Assembly (NCBI GenBank): GCA_002434245.1
Contig: DJJR01000036.1
Coordinates: forward strand, 1 to 64,000
Direction of reading: 5' to 3'
Length of the DNA stretch: 64,000 bases
From: Pelosinus fermentans
Lineage (GTDB): Bacteria > Bacillota > Negativicutes > DSM-13327
This document shows positions 16,824 through 25,907 of this stretch, one piece after another. Position numbers and translations under genes: made by a program. Numbering within the stretch: the stretch's first letter is position 1; each line of letters opens with the position of its first letter. Under the pieces are notes generated by a model that was not told the DNA's origin, made no database searches, and was given only the letters and a program-made list of their open reading frames with translations.

Positions 16824-17795
16824 GTGGAGCATTTTACAGGTACTTCTCGTACTGATTTAGCATTAGAAGCAAGGGAATTATTAACCAAACAAGTGAGTGA
16901 AGATATTCCAGGGGTTTTGGTGGAAACATCAGAAGATGAAGAGGTTGTCCTTACTAAAGTTGATATTACTACACCGGAAGCGGAAAAGATCATGGGAAAG
17001 AAACAGGGAACTTATGTCACGATAGAAGCTCAGGGACTCCGTTATAAGAATACTCCTCTGCAAGAAAAAATAATGAAACTATTAGCAGATGAGTTGGTAG
17101 GTATGGCAGAACTATCCAAAAAAGCAACAGTCTTAGTCATTGGTTTAGGCAATCGTAATATTACTCCTGATGCTTTAGGTCCGCGGGCTATTGACAAAAT
17201 TGTAGTGACACGACATTTGCAGGAAATCTTATCACCTGAGCTCAAGGGCGGAGTACGGTCAATTTGTGCCATTGCACCAGGTGTTTTAGGGATTACTGGT
17301 ATGGAGACTGTAGAGATTGTACAGGGATTGGTTAGTAAAATAAAACCAGACCTGGTTATTGCTATTGATGCCTTAGCAGCAGCTTCTAGCCGTAGGGTGA
17401 TTACCACTGTACAATTAGCCAATACAGGCATCAGTCCTGGTTCTGGTGTAGGCAATAAACGATTTGGTTTGACTCAGGAATCCTTAGGAGTGCCTGTAAT
17501 AGCTATTGGCGTACCGACCGTAGTTCATGCTTCTACCATTGCCATGGATACAATTAATGTCTTGCAAGAGCATGCGCCATTCGCTCGCTACTTTAAAAGC
17601 ATGGAGAATTTATCCGATGCAGACCGTCATACGATATTGAGTCAAGTATTACCAGAGGTATTGGGTGATTTGATGGTAACCCCCAAAGAGGTAGACCGTT
17701 TTATTGATGATATTGCAGTGGCTGTTGCGGGGGGAATTAATCAAGCTATGCATCCTCACATTGATTACGAAAATATACATGCTTATTTGCATTAA
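16824..17795 (+). CDS. gpr: Germination protease GPR
   Basis: Spore-specific aspartic-type endopeptidase that degrades small acid-soluble DNA-binding proteins when a spore germinates. The 323 residues begin with a propeptide ending at the RTDLALEA segment, where the zymogen P46 is cut. The core carries IGLGNRNITPDALGPRA and PGVLGITGMET, hallmarks of the family. The GTG start follows AAGGAG. A gene for this enzyme indicates an endospore former. The upstream region should carry a forespore promoter, but I could not place one firmly. Confidence 0.96.
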   Translation: MEHFTGTSRTDLALEARELLTKQVSEDIPGVLVETSEDEEVVLTKVDITTPEAEKIMGKKQGTYVTIEAQGLRYKNTPLQEKIMKLLADELVGMAELSKKATVLVIGLGNRNITPDALGPRAIDKIVVTRHLQEILSPELKGGVRSICAIAPGVLGITGMETVEIVQGLVSKIKPDLVIAIDALAAASSRRVITTVQLANTGISPGSGVGNKRFGLTQESLGVPVIAIGVPTVVHASTIAMDTINVLQEHAPFARYFKSMENLSDADRHTILSQVLPEVLGDLMVTPKEVDRFIDDIAVAVAGGINQAMHPHIDYENIHAYLH

Positions 17796-17955
17796 TAAAA
17801 TGTAATCTGGCAGAAAAAAAGCTTTGTTCCTCCTATGGATCTCTAAGCGTATTTCAGTACTATCCCTTTCCTCCCAAGCATATACATTGTATGTAAACAA
17901 AAAAGTGTGACAACCTGTGCTTTATTTCGCAGCGCAGATGTCAGGGGAGGAAAGG

Positions 17956-19017
17956 ATGTTAACAAGGCGTGCACGTCACCAGGCAAAGTATCTCTGGCAT
18001 AAAAAAATAGGATTTGCAATACTTGCTCTGCTTTTCTTAAGCGTAATAATGTGGCAAGGTTTAAATAAATCTCAAGAGGCTGTCCCAGCAAGTGCAAATG
18101 GTTCCTTGCGACAAGAACAATATGGATTGCCTCAATGGCGTGATATATTATTTTCCGGCATTCCCGGTTTGATTCATACTACAGAGCCCAGGCCAGTCGT
18201 AATTGTAAAAAATGAGCAGAGTGCACAGCAGCTGCTAAGAGAGACGATGCGGTTTTTAATTGGTGTGGATATTGCTGATATACGTTCTATATTGCAGGTT
18301 GAAATTCCCTTGCTGACAAAGGTTAAATCTGTACCGCAAACAGTGAGTGCTATGACCTTGCCCAATTTTCCCAAGTTTGAAAAAAGCGAAAAGGTGCCAA
18401 GCGGGAAGCCTTTGGTTGGTCTTTACTATACACATACAGCAGAATCCTATGTTCCTAATACAGGTGCTACTCATAAACCGGGAGGGCAGCTAGGTGACAT
18501 TGTAGATGTAGGGGGAGCCCTCGCCAAGCAGTTAGGTACTTATGGCATTTCTACGCTGCAAAATACTACTGTTAATGATTATCCAAGCTTTATGAAAGCT
18601 TATGATGCTTCAGAGGTTACAGTAAGAAAAATGATAGCCGAGAACCCATCGATTCAGATGTATTTTGACATTCATCGTGATGCTGGTAATAAAGAAAGTC
18701 ACACCGCAATGGTAAACGGCGTTGAAGTTGCAAAAATCAAAATATTGGTTTGCATAGGGCAGCAGGATTTAGTTCAGCCTCATTGGCAGCAGAATCATGC
18801 TTTTGCTAAGTTAATTGATGCTAAATTAAATCAGCGTTTTCCAGGTCTTTCTTTTGGAATTCAAATGGAAAATTGGCGATATAATCAGCATCTTCATCCA
18901 CGGGCTTTATTGCTTGAGGTAGGGTGCCAGGAGAACACAAAAGAAGAAGCACAGCGTGCCATGGAAATGTTTGGTGATGTATTAGCTGAGATTATTAACG
19001 AAAATAATATACAGTAA
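17956..19017 (+). CDS. spoIIP: Stage II sporulation protein P
   Basis: Cell-wall amidase/endopeptidase of the DMP complex that drives engulfment of the forespore. The ATG six bases after GGGGAGG gives 353 residues. An N-terminal membrane anchor (about 18-37) is followed by a stalk and then the SpoIIP catalytic domain from about residue 155 (LVGLYYTHTAESYVP). The catalytic-site segments DIHRDAG and LLEVGCQEN are present. A longer reading from a GTG 39 bases upstream would include the Shine-Dalgarno and is less likely. The gpr-spoIIP-lepA order is conserved in spore formers. Confidence 0.95.
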   Translation: MLTRRARHQAKYLWHKKIGFAILALLFLSVIMWQGLNKSQEAVPASANGSLRQEQYGLPQWRDILFSGIPGLIHTTEPRPVVIVKNEQSAQQLLRETMRFLIGVDIADIRSILQVEIPLLTKVKSVPQTVSAMTLPNFPKFEKSEKVPSGKPLVGLYYTHTAESYVPNTGATHKPGGQLGDIVDVGGALAKQLGTYGISTLQNTTVNDYPSFMKAYDASEVTVRKMIAENPSIQMYFDIHRDAGNKESHTAMVNGVEVAKIKILVCIGQQDLVQPHWQQNHAFAKLIDAKLNQRFPGLSFGIQMENWRYNQHLHPRALLLEVGCQENTKEEAQRAMEMFGDVLAEIINENNIQ

Positions 19018-19053
19018 AGAATGTCGATGTATTTTTTATTAAGAGGTGAGGAT

Positions 19054-19467
19054 GTGTTTTGCTCCTTAGCTTATAGGGATGTTTTAATGATTATTCGTGG
19101 TTTAATAATTTTAGTTGTAGTTATAGCCCTAGGGTTATCTGTAGCAGAACAACAATTAAATACGTTAACACAGCGACAGGAATTTGTGCGTATTTTTGAT
19201 ATAAGCCGCAATCGCGAGGGTGTTTATACTATGGAAGTGTTAGGTTCTGACTGCAGTATCAGTGCAGTGTATGCAATCGCTGAAATTAAGAATCAGGATG
19301 CTAGTGTAACGATTAAGACTCCCTTGATTACCTGGACGGTTCCTAAGTATTTATATATTGATTGCCGTAAAGAGCTTGCTTGGTTGACTTCAAAAATGAA
19401 GTATTTGGAAAAGTATCTAAAGCAAGGATGGGAAATCACAAATGTTTATTTACGGCAATTTAGGTAA
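19054..19467 (+). CDS. Small membrane protein of unknown function
   Basis: About 137 residues if the GTG at 19054 is used (Shine-Dalgarno AAGAGGTGAG just before). An ATG at 19087 and one at 19021 are in-frame alternatives. One hydrophobic segment (IIRGLIILVVVIALGLSVAE) lies near the N-terminus, followed by an extracytoplasmic or cytoplasmic domain of about 100 residues with two cysteines. I do not recognise the family. It lies between spoIIP and lepA on the same strand, four bases after the spoIIP stop if the longest start is used, so a sporulation link is possible but unproven. Confidence 0.7.
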   Translation: MFCSLAYRDVLMIIRGLIILVVVIALGLSVAEQQLNTLTQRQEFVRIFDISRNREGVYTMEVLGSDCSISAVYAIAEIKNQDASVTIKTPLITWTVPKYLYIDCRKELAWLTSKMKYLEKYLKQGWEITNVYLRQFR

Positions 19468-19542
19468 TACTTGCAGGTGTTAGGTTCCAGGTGATATAAT
19501 CAATAGCAGTAATTATGCTATTGATTTCGAGAGGAGGCCTAT

Positions 19543-21339
19543 ATGAAGACGAATAATATCCGCAATTTCTCGATAATTGCTCATATAGATCATGGAAAAT
19601 CTACCCTTGCTGATCGCCTGATTGAGTATACAGGCACCCTATCTTCCCGTCAGATGGAAGCTCAGGTTTTGGATAATATGGATCTGGAACGAGAACGTGG
19701 TATTACAATTAAAGCTCAGTCTGTAAGGCTGGAATATACGGCTAAAGATGGCGAGACTTATATGTTAAATCTTATTGATACACCAGGGCACGTTGACTTT
19801 ACCTATGAGGTATCACGCAGTTTGGCAGCTTGCGAAGGAGCACTCTTGATTGTAGATGCTGCTCAGGGGATTGAAGCCCAAACTTTGGCAAATGTGTATT
19901 TAGCTTTAGACAATGATTTAGAAATTATTACAGTTATTAATAAGATAGACCTGCCAAGTGCTGACCCAGAAAGAGTAAAACAAGAAGTAGAAGATGTAAT
20001 TGGTCTGGATACTTCAGAGGCTGTGCTAACTAGTGCTAAATCGGGTATTGGCATTGAAGAGGTACTAGAAGCCATTGTGAAGAAAATTCCACCTCCTAAA
20101 GGTACCGTAGCAGAACCATTATGTGCACTTATTTTTGACTCCCACTTTGATGCCTATAAGGGTGTTATTGCTTATGTAAGAGTAATTAATGGTATTATTA
20201 AGCCGGGTATGAAAATGAAGATGATGGCTACAAATAAAGTTGTAGAAGTAACTGAAGTAGGCGTCTTTAGACCTGCGATGACTAATGTCAGTGAACTTGC
20301 ACCTGGCCATGTAGGGTTTGTAGCTGGGAGTATTAAAAATGTAAAAGATGTTCGTGTTGGCGATACGATTACTGATGCCGACCGTCCCGTTGCCGAGGCA
20401 CTACCCGGCTATCGTAAAGTTACACCTATGGTATATTGTGGTTTGTATCCAGTAGACAGTTCTGAATATGATCTTTTGCGGGATGCTTTGGAAAAATTAA
20501 AACTGAATGATGCATCCTTGGTCTTTGAACCAGAGACTTCCAGTGCTTTAGGTTTTGGTTTTCGTTGTGGATTCTTAGGACTATTACATATGGAAGTGAT
20601 TCAAGAACGATTAGAACGAGAGTATAATATTACATTGATTACAACAGCACCAAGTGTTATTTATAAAGTCTTCAAAACAGATGGGGAAATCTTTGAAATT
20701 GAAAACCCTTCTAAATTGCCAACACCTCAGGAAATTGAGCATATTGAGGAACCATATGTTAAGGCAATGGTTATAGTGCCTAATGACTATGTAGGCGTGG
20801 TGATGGAACTATCACAAGAAAAACGTGGCGAATTTAAAGATATGAAGTATTTAGATGTGACTAGAGTGATGTTGACATATGAATTACCTTTGAGTGAAAT
20901 CATTTATGATTATTTTGACCGTCTAAAATCGGCAACAAGAGGCTATGCATCTTTAGATTATGAATTGTTGGGCTACCGAGAATCTAAACTTGTTAAATTA
21001 GATATTTTACTGAATTCAGAACCTGTAGATGCTTTGTCAATTATAGTACATCGTGATAAAGCAACCTATCGAGGTCGGATTTTGGTTGAAAAGTTAAGAG
21101 GAATTATTCCCCGACAAATGTTTGAAATTCCCATTCAAGCTGCGATTGGCAACAAAGTAATTGCTCGTGAAACAGTAAGAGCCATGCGTAAAGATGTTTT
21201 AGCGAAATGCTACGGGGGCGATATTAGCCGTAAACGTAAACTTTTAGAAAAACAAAAAGAAGGTAAAAAGCGTATGAAGCAGGTAGGTAATGTAGAAGTA
21301 CCGCAAGAAGCCTTTATGGCTATATTAAAGATTGATTAA
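19543..21339 (+). CDS. lepA: Elongation factor 4 (LepA)
   Basis: Ribosome-associated GTPase that acts during translation and 30S assembly. The 598 residues match the family. G1 is AHIDHGKST (about 12-20), the G3 region is DTPGHVDF, and G4 is NKID. The LepA-specific C-terminal domain carries [20 protein letters not shown], which marks it off from EF-G. The ATG follows GAGAGGAGG. hemW begins nine bases after the stop, the usual lepA-hemW pair. Confidence 0.98.
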   Translation: MKTNNIRNFSIIAHIDHGKSTLADRLIEYTGTLSSRQMEAQVLDNMDLERERGITIKAQSVRLEYTAKDGETYMLNLIDTPGHVDFTYEVSRSLAACEGALLIVDAAQGIEAQTLANVYLALDNDLEIITVINKIDLPSADPERVKQEVEDVIGLDTSEAVLTSAKSGIGIEEVLEAIVKKIPPPKGTVAEPLCALIFDSHFDAYKGVIAYVRVINGIIKPGMKMKMMATNKVVEVTEVGVFRPAMTNVSELAPGHVGFVAGSIKNVKDVRVGDTITDADRPVAEALPGYRKVTPMVYCGLYPVDSSEYDLLRDALEKLKLNDASLVFEPETSSALGFGFRCGFLGLLHMEVIQERLEREYNITLITTAPSVIYKVFKTDGEIFEIENPSKLPTPQEIEHIEEPYVKAMVIVPNDYVGVVMELSQEKRGEFKDMKYLDVTRVMLTYELPLSEIIYDYFDRLKSATRGYASLDYELLGYRESKLVKLDILLNSEPVDALSIIVHRDKATYRGRILVEKLRGIIPRQMFEIPIQAAIGNKVIARETVRAMRKDVLAKCYGGDISRKRKLLEKQKEGKKRMKQVGNVEVPQEAFMAILKID

Positions 21340-21348
21340 GGTGATGAA

Positions 21349-22485
21349 ATGAAGACGGGTTTATATATTCATATCCCTTTTTGTCAGCAAAAATGTTTAT
21401 ATTGCGATTTTCCTTCCTATGATAATCTTACCCATCTATATCAACCTTATGTTACCGCCTTATGCCAGGAAATTTCTGGCTGGGGCGGTGTTTTATCTGG
21501 GGCCTTGATTGATACAATTTATATTGGCGGGGGAACACCTACTGTTTTGCCCGCAGATGCTTTAAAAACCATCTTAACTAAGGTGCATGAAAGCTTTTCC
21601 ATTGACGAAGCTGCAGAATTTAGCGTAGAAGCCAATCCCGGCACGACGAATCAAGAAAAATTATTAGCCTTAAAATCAGGTGGCGTCAACCGGATTAGTT
21701 TTGGTGTGCAAACTTTTTCCGATGCATTATTAAAGTCAATTGGCAGGATACATAGCGCTGATCAGGCTGTAAGATCAGTAAAGGAAGCGCAAGATGCAGG
21801 TTTCAGTAATATTAATCTTGACTTGATGTATGGATTGCCAGGTCAATCTTGCAATGATTTAAAGGTTAGTATTCAAAAAGCAATGAAACTTGATGTTACT
21901 CATATCTCAGCTTATGGATTGAAAGTAGAAGAAGGTACACCTTTTGCTGCTATGGATCAGATAGGAACACTTATATTACCAGATGAAGATGAAGATGAAG
22001 AGATGTATAATTTTGCAACTGAATATTTACCTCAGCATGGTTTTAAGCGCTATGAAATATCAAACTTTTCAAAAGTAGGGTATGAATGTCGTCATAATTT
22101 TAAATATTGGAAATACTATCCTTATGTAGGGATGGGAGCCGCGGCTCATTCTTTTTTCCGGAAACAGCGGCTGAGTAACATAACTGATGTATCTCAATAT
22201 ATAGATTGTGTGGAAAAAGGAAATCTGCCAATTGAATTTCGAGAAAATCCTAGCACTACGATCGCTATGGCGGAATATATTTTTTTAGCCTTGCGGACGG
22301 TACAAGGTTTATCTATTTTAGATTTTCAGGAATATTTCAACCGTAGTTTTTACTTGGAGTATGGAGAAATTGTGTCAGAACTACTTCGCAAAAAGTTGAT
22401 TGCTGTAAAAGAGAATCAGGTAAATCTTACTGTTTCAGGCATGAAGTATGGAAATGTTGTATTTCGTGCATTTTTACCTGGATAA
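21349..22485 (+). CDS. hemW: HemW-type radical SAM protein
   Basis: Radical SAM protein of the HemN/HemW group, now regarded as a heme chaperone rather than a coproporphyrinogen dehydrogenase. The cluster motif C-x3-C-x2-C is seen as CQQKCLYCDF at about residues 12-21, followed by YIGGGTPTVLP. The 378 residues match HemW. The N-terminal extra cysteine of true HemN is absent, which favours HemW. It follows lepA and precedes the hrcA operon, as in Bacillus. Confidence 0.93.
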   Translation: MKTGLYIHIPFCQQKCLYCDFPSYDNLTHLYQPYVTALCQEISGWGGVLSGALIDTIYIGGGTPTVLPADALKTILTKVHESFSIDEAAEFSVEANPGTTNQEKLLALKSGGVNRISFGVQTFSDALLKSIGRIHSADQAVRSVKEAQDAGFSNINLDLMYGLPGQSCNDLKVSIQKAMKLDVTHISAYGLKVEEGTPFAAMDQIGTLILPDEDEDEEMYNFATEYLPQHGFKRYEISNFSKVGYECRHNFKYWKYYPYVGMGAAAHSFFRKQRLSNITDVSQYIDCVEKGNLPIEFRENPSTTIAMAEYIFLALRTVQGLSILDFQEYFNRSFYLEYGEIVSELLRKKLIAVKENQVNLTVSGMKYGNVVFRAFLPG

Positions 22486-22500
22486 ATCAATTATTATATC

Positions 22501-22567
22501 TTGACATTCAGGCGCAGGAGTGGTATTTTTTTAGTAGGTGTTAGCACTCTACAAGGTCGAGTGCTAA
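22501..22567 (+). promoter_or_regulatory. Heat-shock promoter with CIRCE operator
   Basis: TTGACA (22501-22506) and TATTTT (22524-22529) with 17-base spacing are followed by a perfect CIRCE element: TTAGCACTC (22541-22549), nine bases, GAGTGCTAA (22559-22567). HrcA bound here should repress the whole hrcA-to-dnaJ operon, including the group III chaperonin. Confidence 0.95.
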
Positions 22568-22587
22568 CAATAGGAGGTGGAACTCGT

Positions 22588-23616
22588 ATGTTAGATAAGA
22601 GAAAACGTAGTATTCTTCAAGCGATTGTTGATGATTATATTTCCACCGCGGAGCCTATTGGCTCACGAACTATTGCCCGTAAACATGATTTAGGCGTTAG
22701 CCCTGCAACCATTCGCAATGAAATGGCTGATCTTGAACTGTTGGGTTATATTGAGCAGCTTCATACTTCATCAGGGAGAATTCCTTCTGCAAAAGGGTAT
22801 CGCTTTTATGTAGATTCTTTATTATCACCGACCCAAATGCCTGAAAGGGAAATTGCGTTAATTAAAAATTGGTATCAGGAGAAAACTCGTCATGTTGAAG
22901 AGGTTTTTCAGGAAACCGCAAAAATATTATCCAAAATAACAAGCAATATTTCATTAGTTTTAGTGCCGCAAGTAACTCAATGCGCCTTTAAGTATCTAAA
23001 ATTTCTACCTTTTGATGACTGCCGCACGATTTTGGTTGTCGTGACAGATACAGGATTTGTAGAAAACAAGGTGATTGATATACCAACAGGGCTTTCATTT
23101 AATGATTTGCAGCGTATTGCAGAACACATTAATAGACGTTTATCAGGATTATCCTTTGAGAATATCGAATTATCTATTCTGCGGGAAATTCAAAATGAAA
23201 TGCTAATTGATGTGGACTTGTTTGAAACTGCATTAGGGATACTAAAACAAGCATTGGTTGTGGAAAAGAATGAGCGGTTGTATCTTGGTGGCACCACACA
23301 ATTATTAAGTCAGCCAGAATTTAAAAATATCGAAAAAGTAAAATCTTTTTTAGATATGCTGGAAGAAGAACATTTACTGGCGAATATTTTGCAAAAACAA
23401 AAAAATGATGGTGTTATTGTTACAATTGGCGATGAAAACAAATATAGCGGAATTCAAGACTGCAGTATGGTGCAGGCTACTTATCGCATTGATGGTCAAG
23501 TTGTGGGAACGGTAGCTGTATTAGGTCCGACCAGGATGGATTATGGCAAGGTCATGTCAGTTTTAGAGTTTATGCATAATCATTTAGGAGAAGTACTTAA
23601 GAAGTATAAAATATAG
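22588..23616 (+). CDS. hrcA: Heat-inducible transcription repressor HrcA
   Basis: Repressor that binds CIRCE operators and controls chaperone genes. The ATG eight bases after AGGAGGTGG gives 342 residues, the family length. The N-terminal winged helix (about 1-75) carries LGVSPATIRNEMADLELLG and HTSSGRIPSAKGYRFYVD. The GAF-like and dimerisation parts follow. An upstream in-frame start would read through the CIRCE element and is rejected. It is autoregulated through the operator 20 bases upstream. Confidence 0.97.
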   Translation: MLDKRKRSILQAIVDDYISTAEPIGSRTIARKHDLGVSPATIRNEMADLELLGYIEQLHTSSGRIPSAKGYRFYVDSLLSPTQMPEREIALIKNWYQEKTRHVEEVFQETAKILSKITSNISLVLVPQVTQCAFKYLKFLPFDDCRTILVVVTDTGFVENKVIDIPTGLSFNDLQRIAEHINRRLSGLSFENIELSILREIQNEMLIDVDLFETALGILKQALVVEKNERLYLGGTTQLLSQPEFKNIEKVKSFLDMLEEEHLLANILQKQKNDGVIVTIGDENKYSGIQDCSMVQATYRIDGQVVGTVAVLGPTRMDYGKVMSVLEFMHNHLGEVLKKYKI

Positions 23617-23703
23617 AGTGGTCAATACTCTTCCTTCTATAGTAAAGGGTATTACTGGCTCTATTATACATATAATAGAACTGTAATTTGGGAGGAACCA
23701 AGG

Positions 23704-25236
23704 ATGAAGCTAAAGCAAGCTAATAGTGGTTCTGAAGTAGATGAAAGATTAGCGGCACTAATGACAAATGGGAATGCCATCAGAGTGGTTACGTCAGCTG
23801 TTGAGGGCACTATTGGTCCTAAGGGGCTAGATACCATGTTATTGGGTTCTTCCGGTGAAGTCATAATTACAAATGATGGCGTTACTATTTTAGATAAAAT
23901 GGATGTAGATCACCCGGCAGCCAGAATGCTGATCAATGTTGCCAGAGCCCAGCAAGCTGAAATTGGAGATGGTACAACAACTGCAACTATTATGGCTGGT
24001 GGTCTGGTAGGAGAAGGCGTAAATCAAGTCATAAGAGGTGTACCCATTGCTCGTGTCATCGAAGGAATCAGACATGGCGTGACGCTGGCATTAGAGCAGA
24101 TTAAGGATCGAGCAAAACATATTTTTGATATACAAGATCCCATTCTACACCGTATTGCTATGATTGCTGGCCGCGAATATAGTGATATTGCTCAATTGGT
24201 TATTAAGGCCGCAGGGCTTGTCGGTATTGAAAAATTACGTGAGTCCAGTTTTAAACTGTCAGATATTATTTTCTCTCAGGAAGGCGCTGAGAACGAGGTC
24301 TTTATGGGTGTTATCGTTGATAAACAGCGATTAAATCAAGATATGCCTGTAGAGAGTAATCAAGCAAAAATATTGGTCATTGATGATGCCTTAGAGCCTG
24401 AAGAAATTGGTGATGAGGCGCTAAGTACAGAAGCTGGCTTTAAGCGGTATCTGGAATTGCAAAATGAGTTCAAAACAAATGTACATAAAATTGTAGAACT
24501 TGGTGTTAAGGTAGTATTGGTAGATCGGGGTGTCCATAATAGTGCAGAAGAAATATTGACAGATGCCGGTATTATGGTAATTCAGCGAGTAGTGCCAGAG
24601 GAACTGCGCCGTGCTGCGGATCATGTAGGAGCGCGTATGATTAAACGCACAGGTCTTAAGAAAGAGATTACGAACATTGCTAGTTCTTTGGGGTTGGCGA
24701 AGAACGTGTATGAAGATAAAAAATTGAAGCATATTCGTATCTTGGGCGGTGCTGGCAAGCCGATGGCTACCATTTTAGTGGGGGCTGCTACTAAAGAAGT
24801 GGTTGGTGAACGGCAGCGTATTGCCAAAGATGCAGCCTCTAGTGTGCAAGCTGCTGTTAAAGGTGGTTATGTGCCTGGCGGTGGGTCTATTGAAATTGCT
24901 ATTAGCCGTGACATTGCTAAGACTAGGGATGCAGTTAAAGGTATGGCGGCTTATGGGGTAGATTGTGTAATACATGCATTACGCAGACCATTAGCACAAA
25001 TTGTAGAAAATGCTGGCTATAATCCTCTGGAAAAGGTAGAAGATGTCATTGCAGCCCATGCCAATCAAAATAAAGATTCTTTAGGCATTGATTGCGATAC
25101 TGGTGAAGTGGTTGATATGATGACTCTTGGCGTAGTGGATCCTACAACAGTGAAATTACATGCCGTGAAGGCGGCGGGAGAAGTTGCTATTGCTATTTTA
25201 CGCATTGATACGATTATTAAGAAAAAAGAAGAGTAG
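23704..25236 (+). CDS. Archaeal-type (group III) chaperonin in the hsp70 operon
   Basis: A 510-residue chaperonin that resembles thermosome/TCP-1, not GroEL. Equatorial-domain motifs are GTIGPKGLDTMLLG (about 36-49), ITNDGVTIL, DHPAARML and the ATP-binding GDGTTTATIMAGG near residue 87; GGYVPGGGSIEIAISR lies in the C-terminal equatorial half. These follow the group II pattern, so it should form a lid-bearing ring without a GroES. Such bacterial group III chaperonins were described in Carboxydothermus and some other Firmicutes, where they lie in the dnaK operon. Here the gene sits between hrcA and grpE behind CIRCE, with its own GGGAGGA ribosome-binding site. Base composition looks like that of its neighbours, so it is not obviously a recent arrival. 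Confidence 0.93.
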   Translation: MKLKQANSGSEVDERLAALMTNGNAIRVVTSAVEGTIGPKGLDTMLLGSSGEVIITNDGVTILDKMDVDHPAARMLINVARAQQAEIGDGTTTATIMAGGLVGEGVNQVIRGVPIARVIEGIRHGVTLALEQIKDRAKHIFDIQDPILHRIAMIAGREYSDIAQLVIKAAGLVGIEKLRESSFKLSDIIFSQEGAENEVFMGVIVDKQRLNQDMPVESNQAKILVIDDALEPEEIGDEALSTEAGFKRYLELQNEFKTNVHKIVELGVKVVLVDRGVHNSAEEILTDAGIMVIQRVVPEELRRAADHVGARMIKRTGLKKEITNIASSLGLAKNVYEDKKLKHIRILGGAGKPMATILVGAATKEVVGERQRIAKDAASSVQAAVKGGYVPGGGSIEIAISRDIAKTRDAVKGMAAYGVDCVIHALRRPLAQIVENAGYNPLEKVEDVIAAHANQNKDSLGIDCDTGEVVDMMTLGVVDPTTVKLHAVKAAGEVAIAILRIDTIIKKKEE

Positions 25237-25293
25237 TATAAGGCCGCTGAATTTGCAGCAGAAGTTCGTATATTTTAAGATGGGGTGATTTAT

Positions 25294-25845
25294 TTGAACG
25301 AAACAAAAGAAGAAGTACAAGAGATAATTGAGGATCGATGTGTTGCACCTGATGAAACAATAGAAGTTTTAGATGAGATAGAAAATACTAAAATGCAGAC
25401 GGAACTTGCAGAAAAAGAGCGTCTGTTAGAAGAGAGTAGTGATCGCTATAAACGATTGCAGGCGGATTTTGATAATTTTCGAAGACGTACTCGTCAAGAA
25501 AAAGAAGAGCTATCAAATATCGTAGCACAAAATCTTATTTTAGAATTACTGCCTGTTATTGATAATTTTGAAAGAGCCTTATGCAGTGTTCCTACTCAGG
25601 ATGCGAATAAAATGCTGTCAGGAGTAGAAATGATTTATCGTCAATTGATACAACAGTTGGAAAAAAATGGACTAGTGACTGTGGAGGCAGTTGGAAAAAC
25701 CTTTAACCCTCAAGAGCATGAAGCTGTAATGAGAGTGGAGGATGCCGATCAGCCTGACGGTATAATTGTAGAAGAGCTGCAAAAAGGATATTCTGTAAAA
25801 GGTAAGGTTATTAGGCCCAGTATGGTTAAAGTCGTAAGTAATTAG
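25294..25845 (+). CDS. grpE: Nucleotide exchange factor GrpE
   Basis: Co-chaperone that releases ADP from DnaK. About 183 residues: an acidic, coiled-coil N-terminal half (about 30-90, with YKRLQADFDNFRRRT), a four-helix region, and a C-terminal beta domain (YSVKGKVIRPSMVKV). The TTG start is seven bases after GGGGTGA; a GTG nine bases earlier overlaps that site and is less likely. It lies between the chaperonin and dnaK genes under CIRCE control. Confidence 0.96.
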   Translation: MNETKEEVQEIIEDRCVAPDETIEVLDEIENTKMQTELAEKERLLEESSDRYKRLQADFDNFRRRTRQEKEELSNIVAQNLILELLPVIDNFERALCSVPTQDANKMLSGVEMIYRQLIQQLEKNGLVTVEAVGKTFNPQEHEAVMRVEDADQPDGIIVEELQKGYSVKGKVIRPSMVKVVSN

Positions 25846-25907
25846 AAGTTACTTAAAAACTTCATTTTAAAAATAAAATTTTACATATTTCAAGGAGGAA
25901 GAAAAAA

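Noticed and set aside
23704..25236. Calling the chaperonin GroEL.
   Set aside because: Motifs and the lack of a groES neighbour fit the thermosome/group III type; GroEL-specific signatures are missing.
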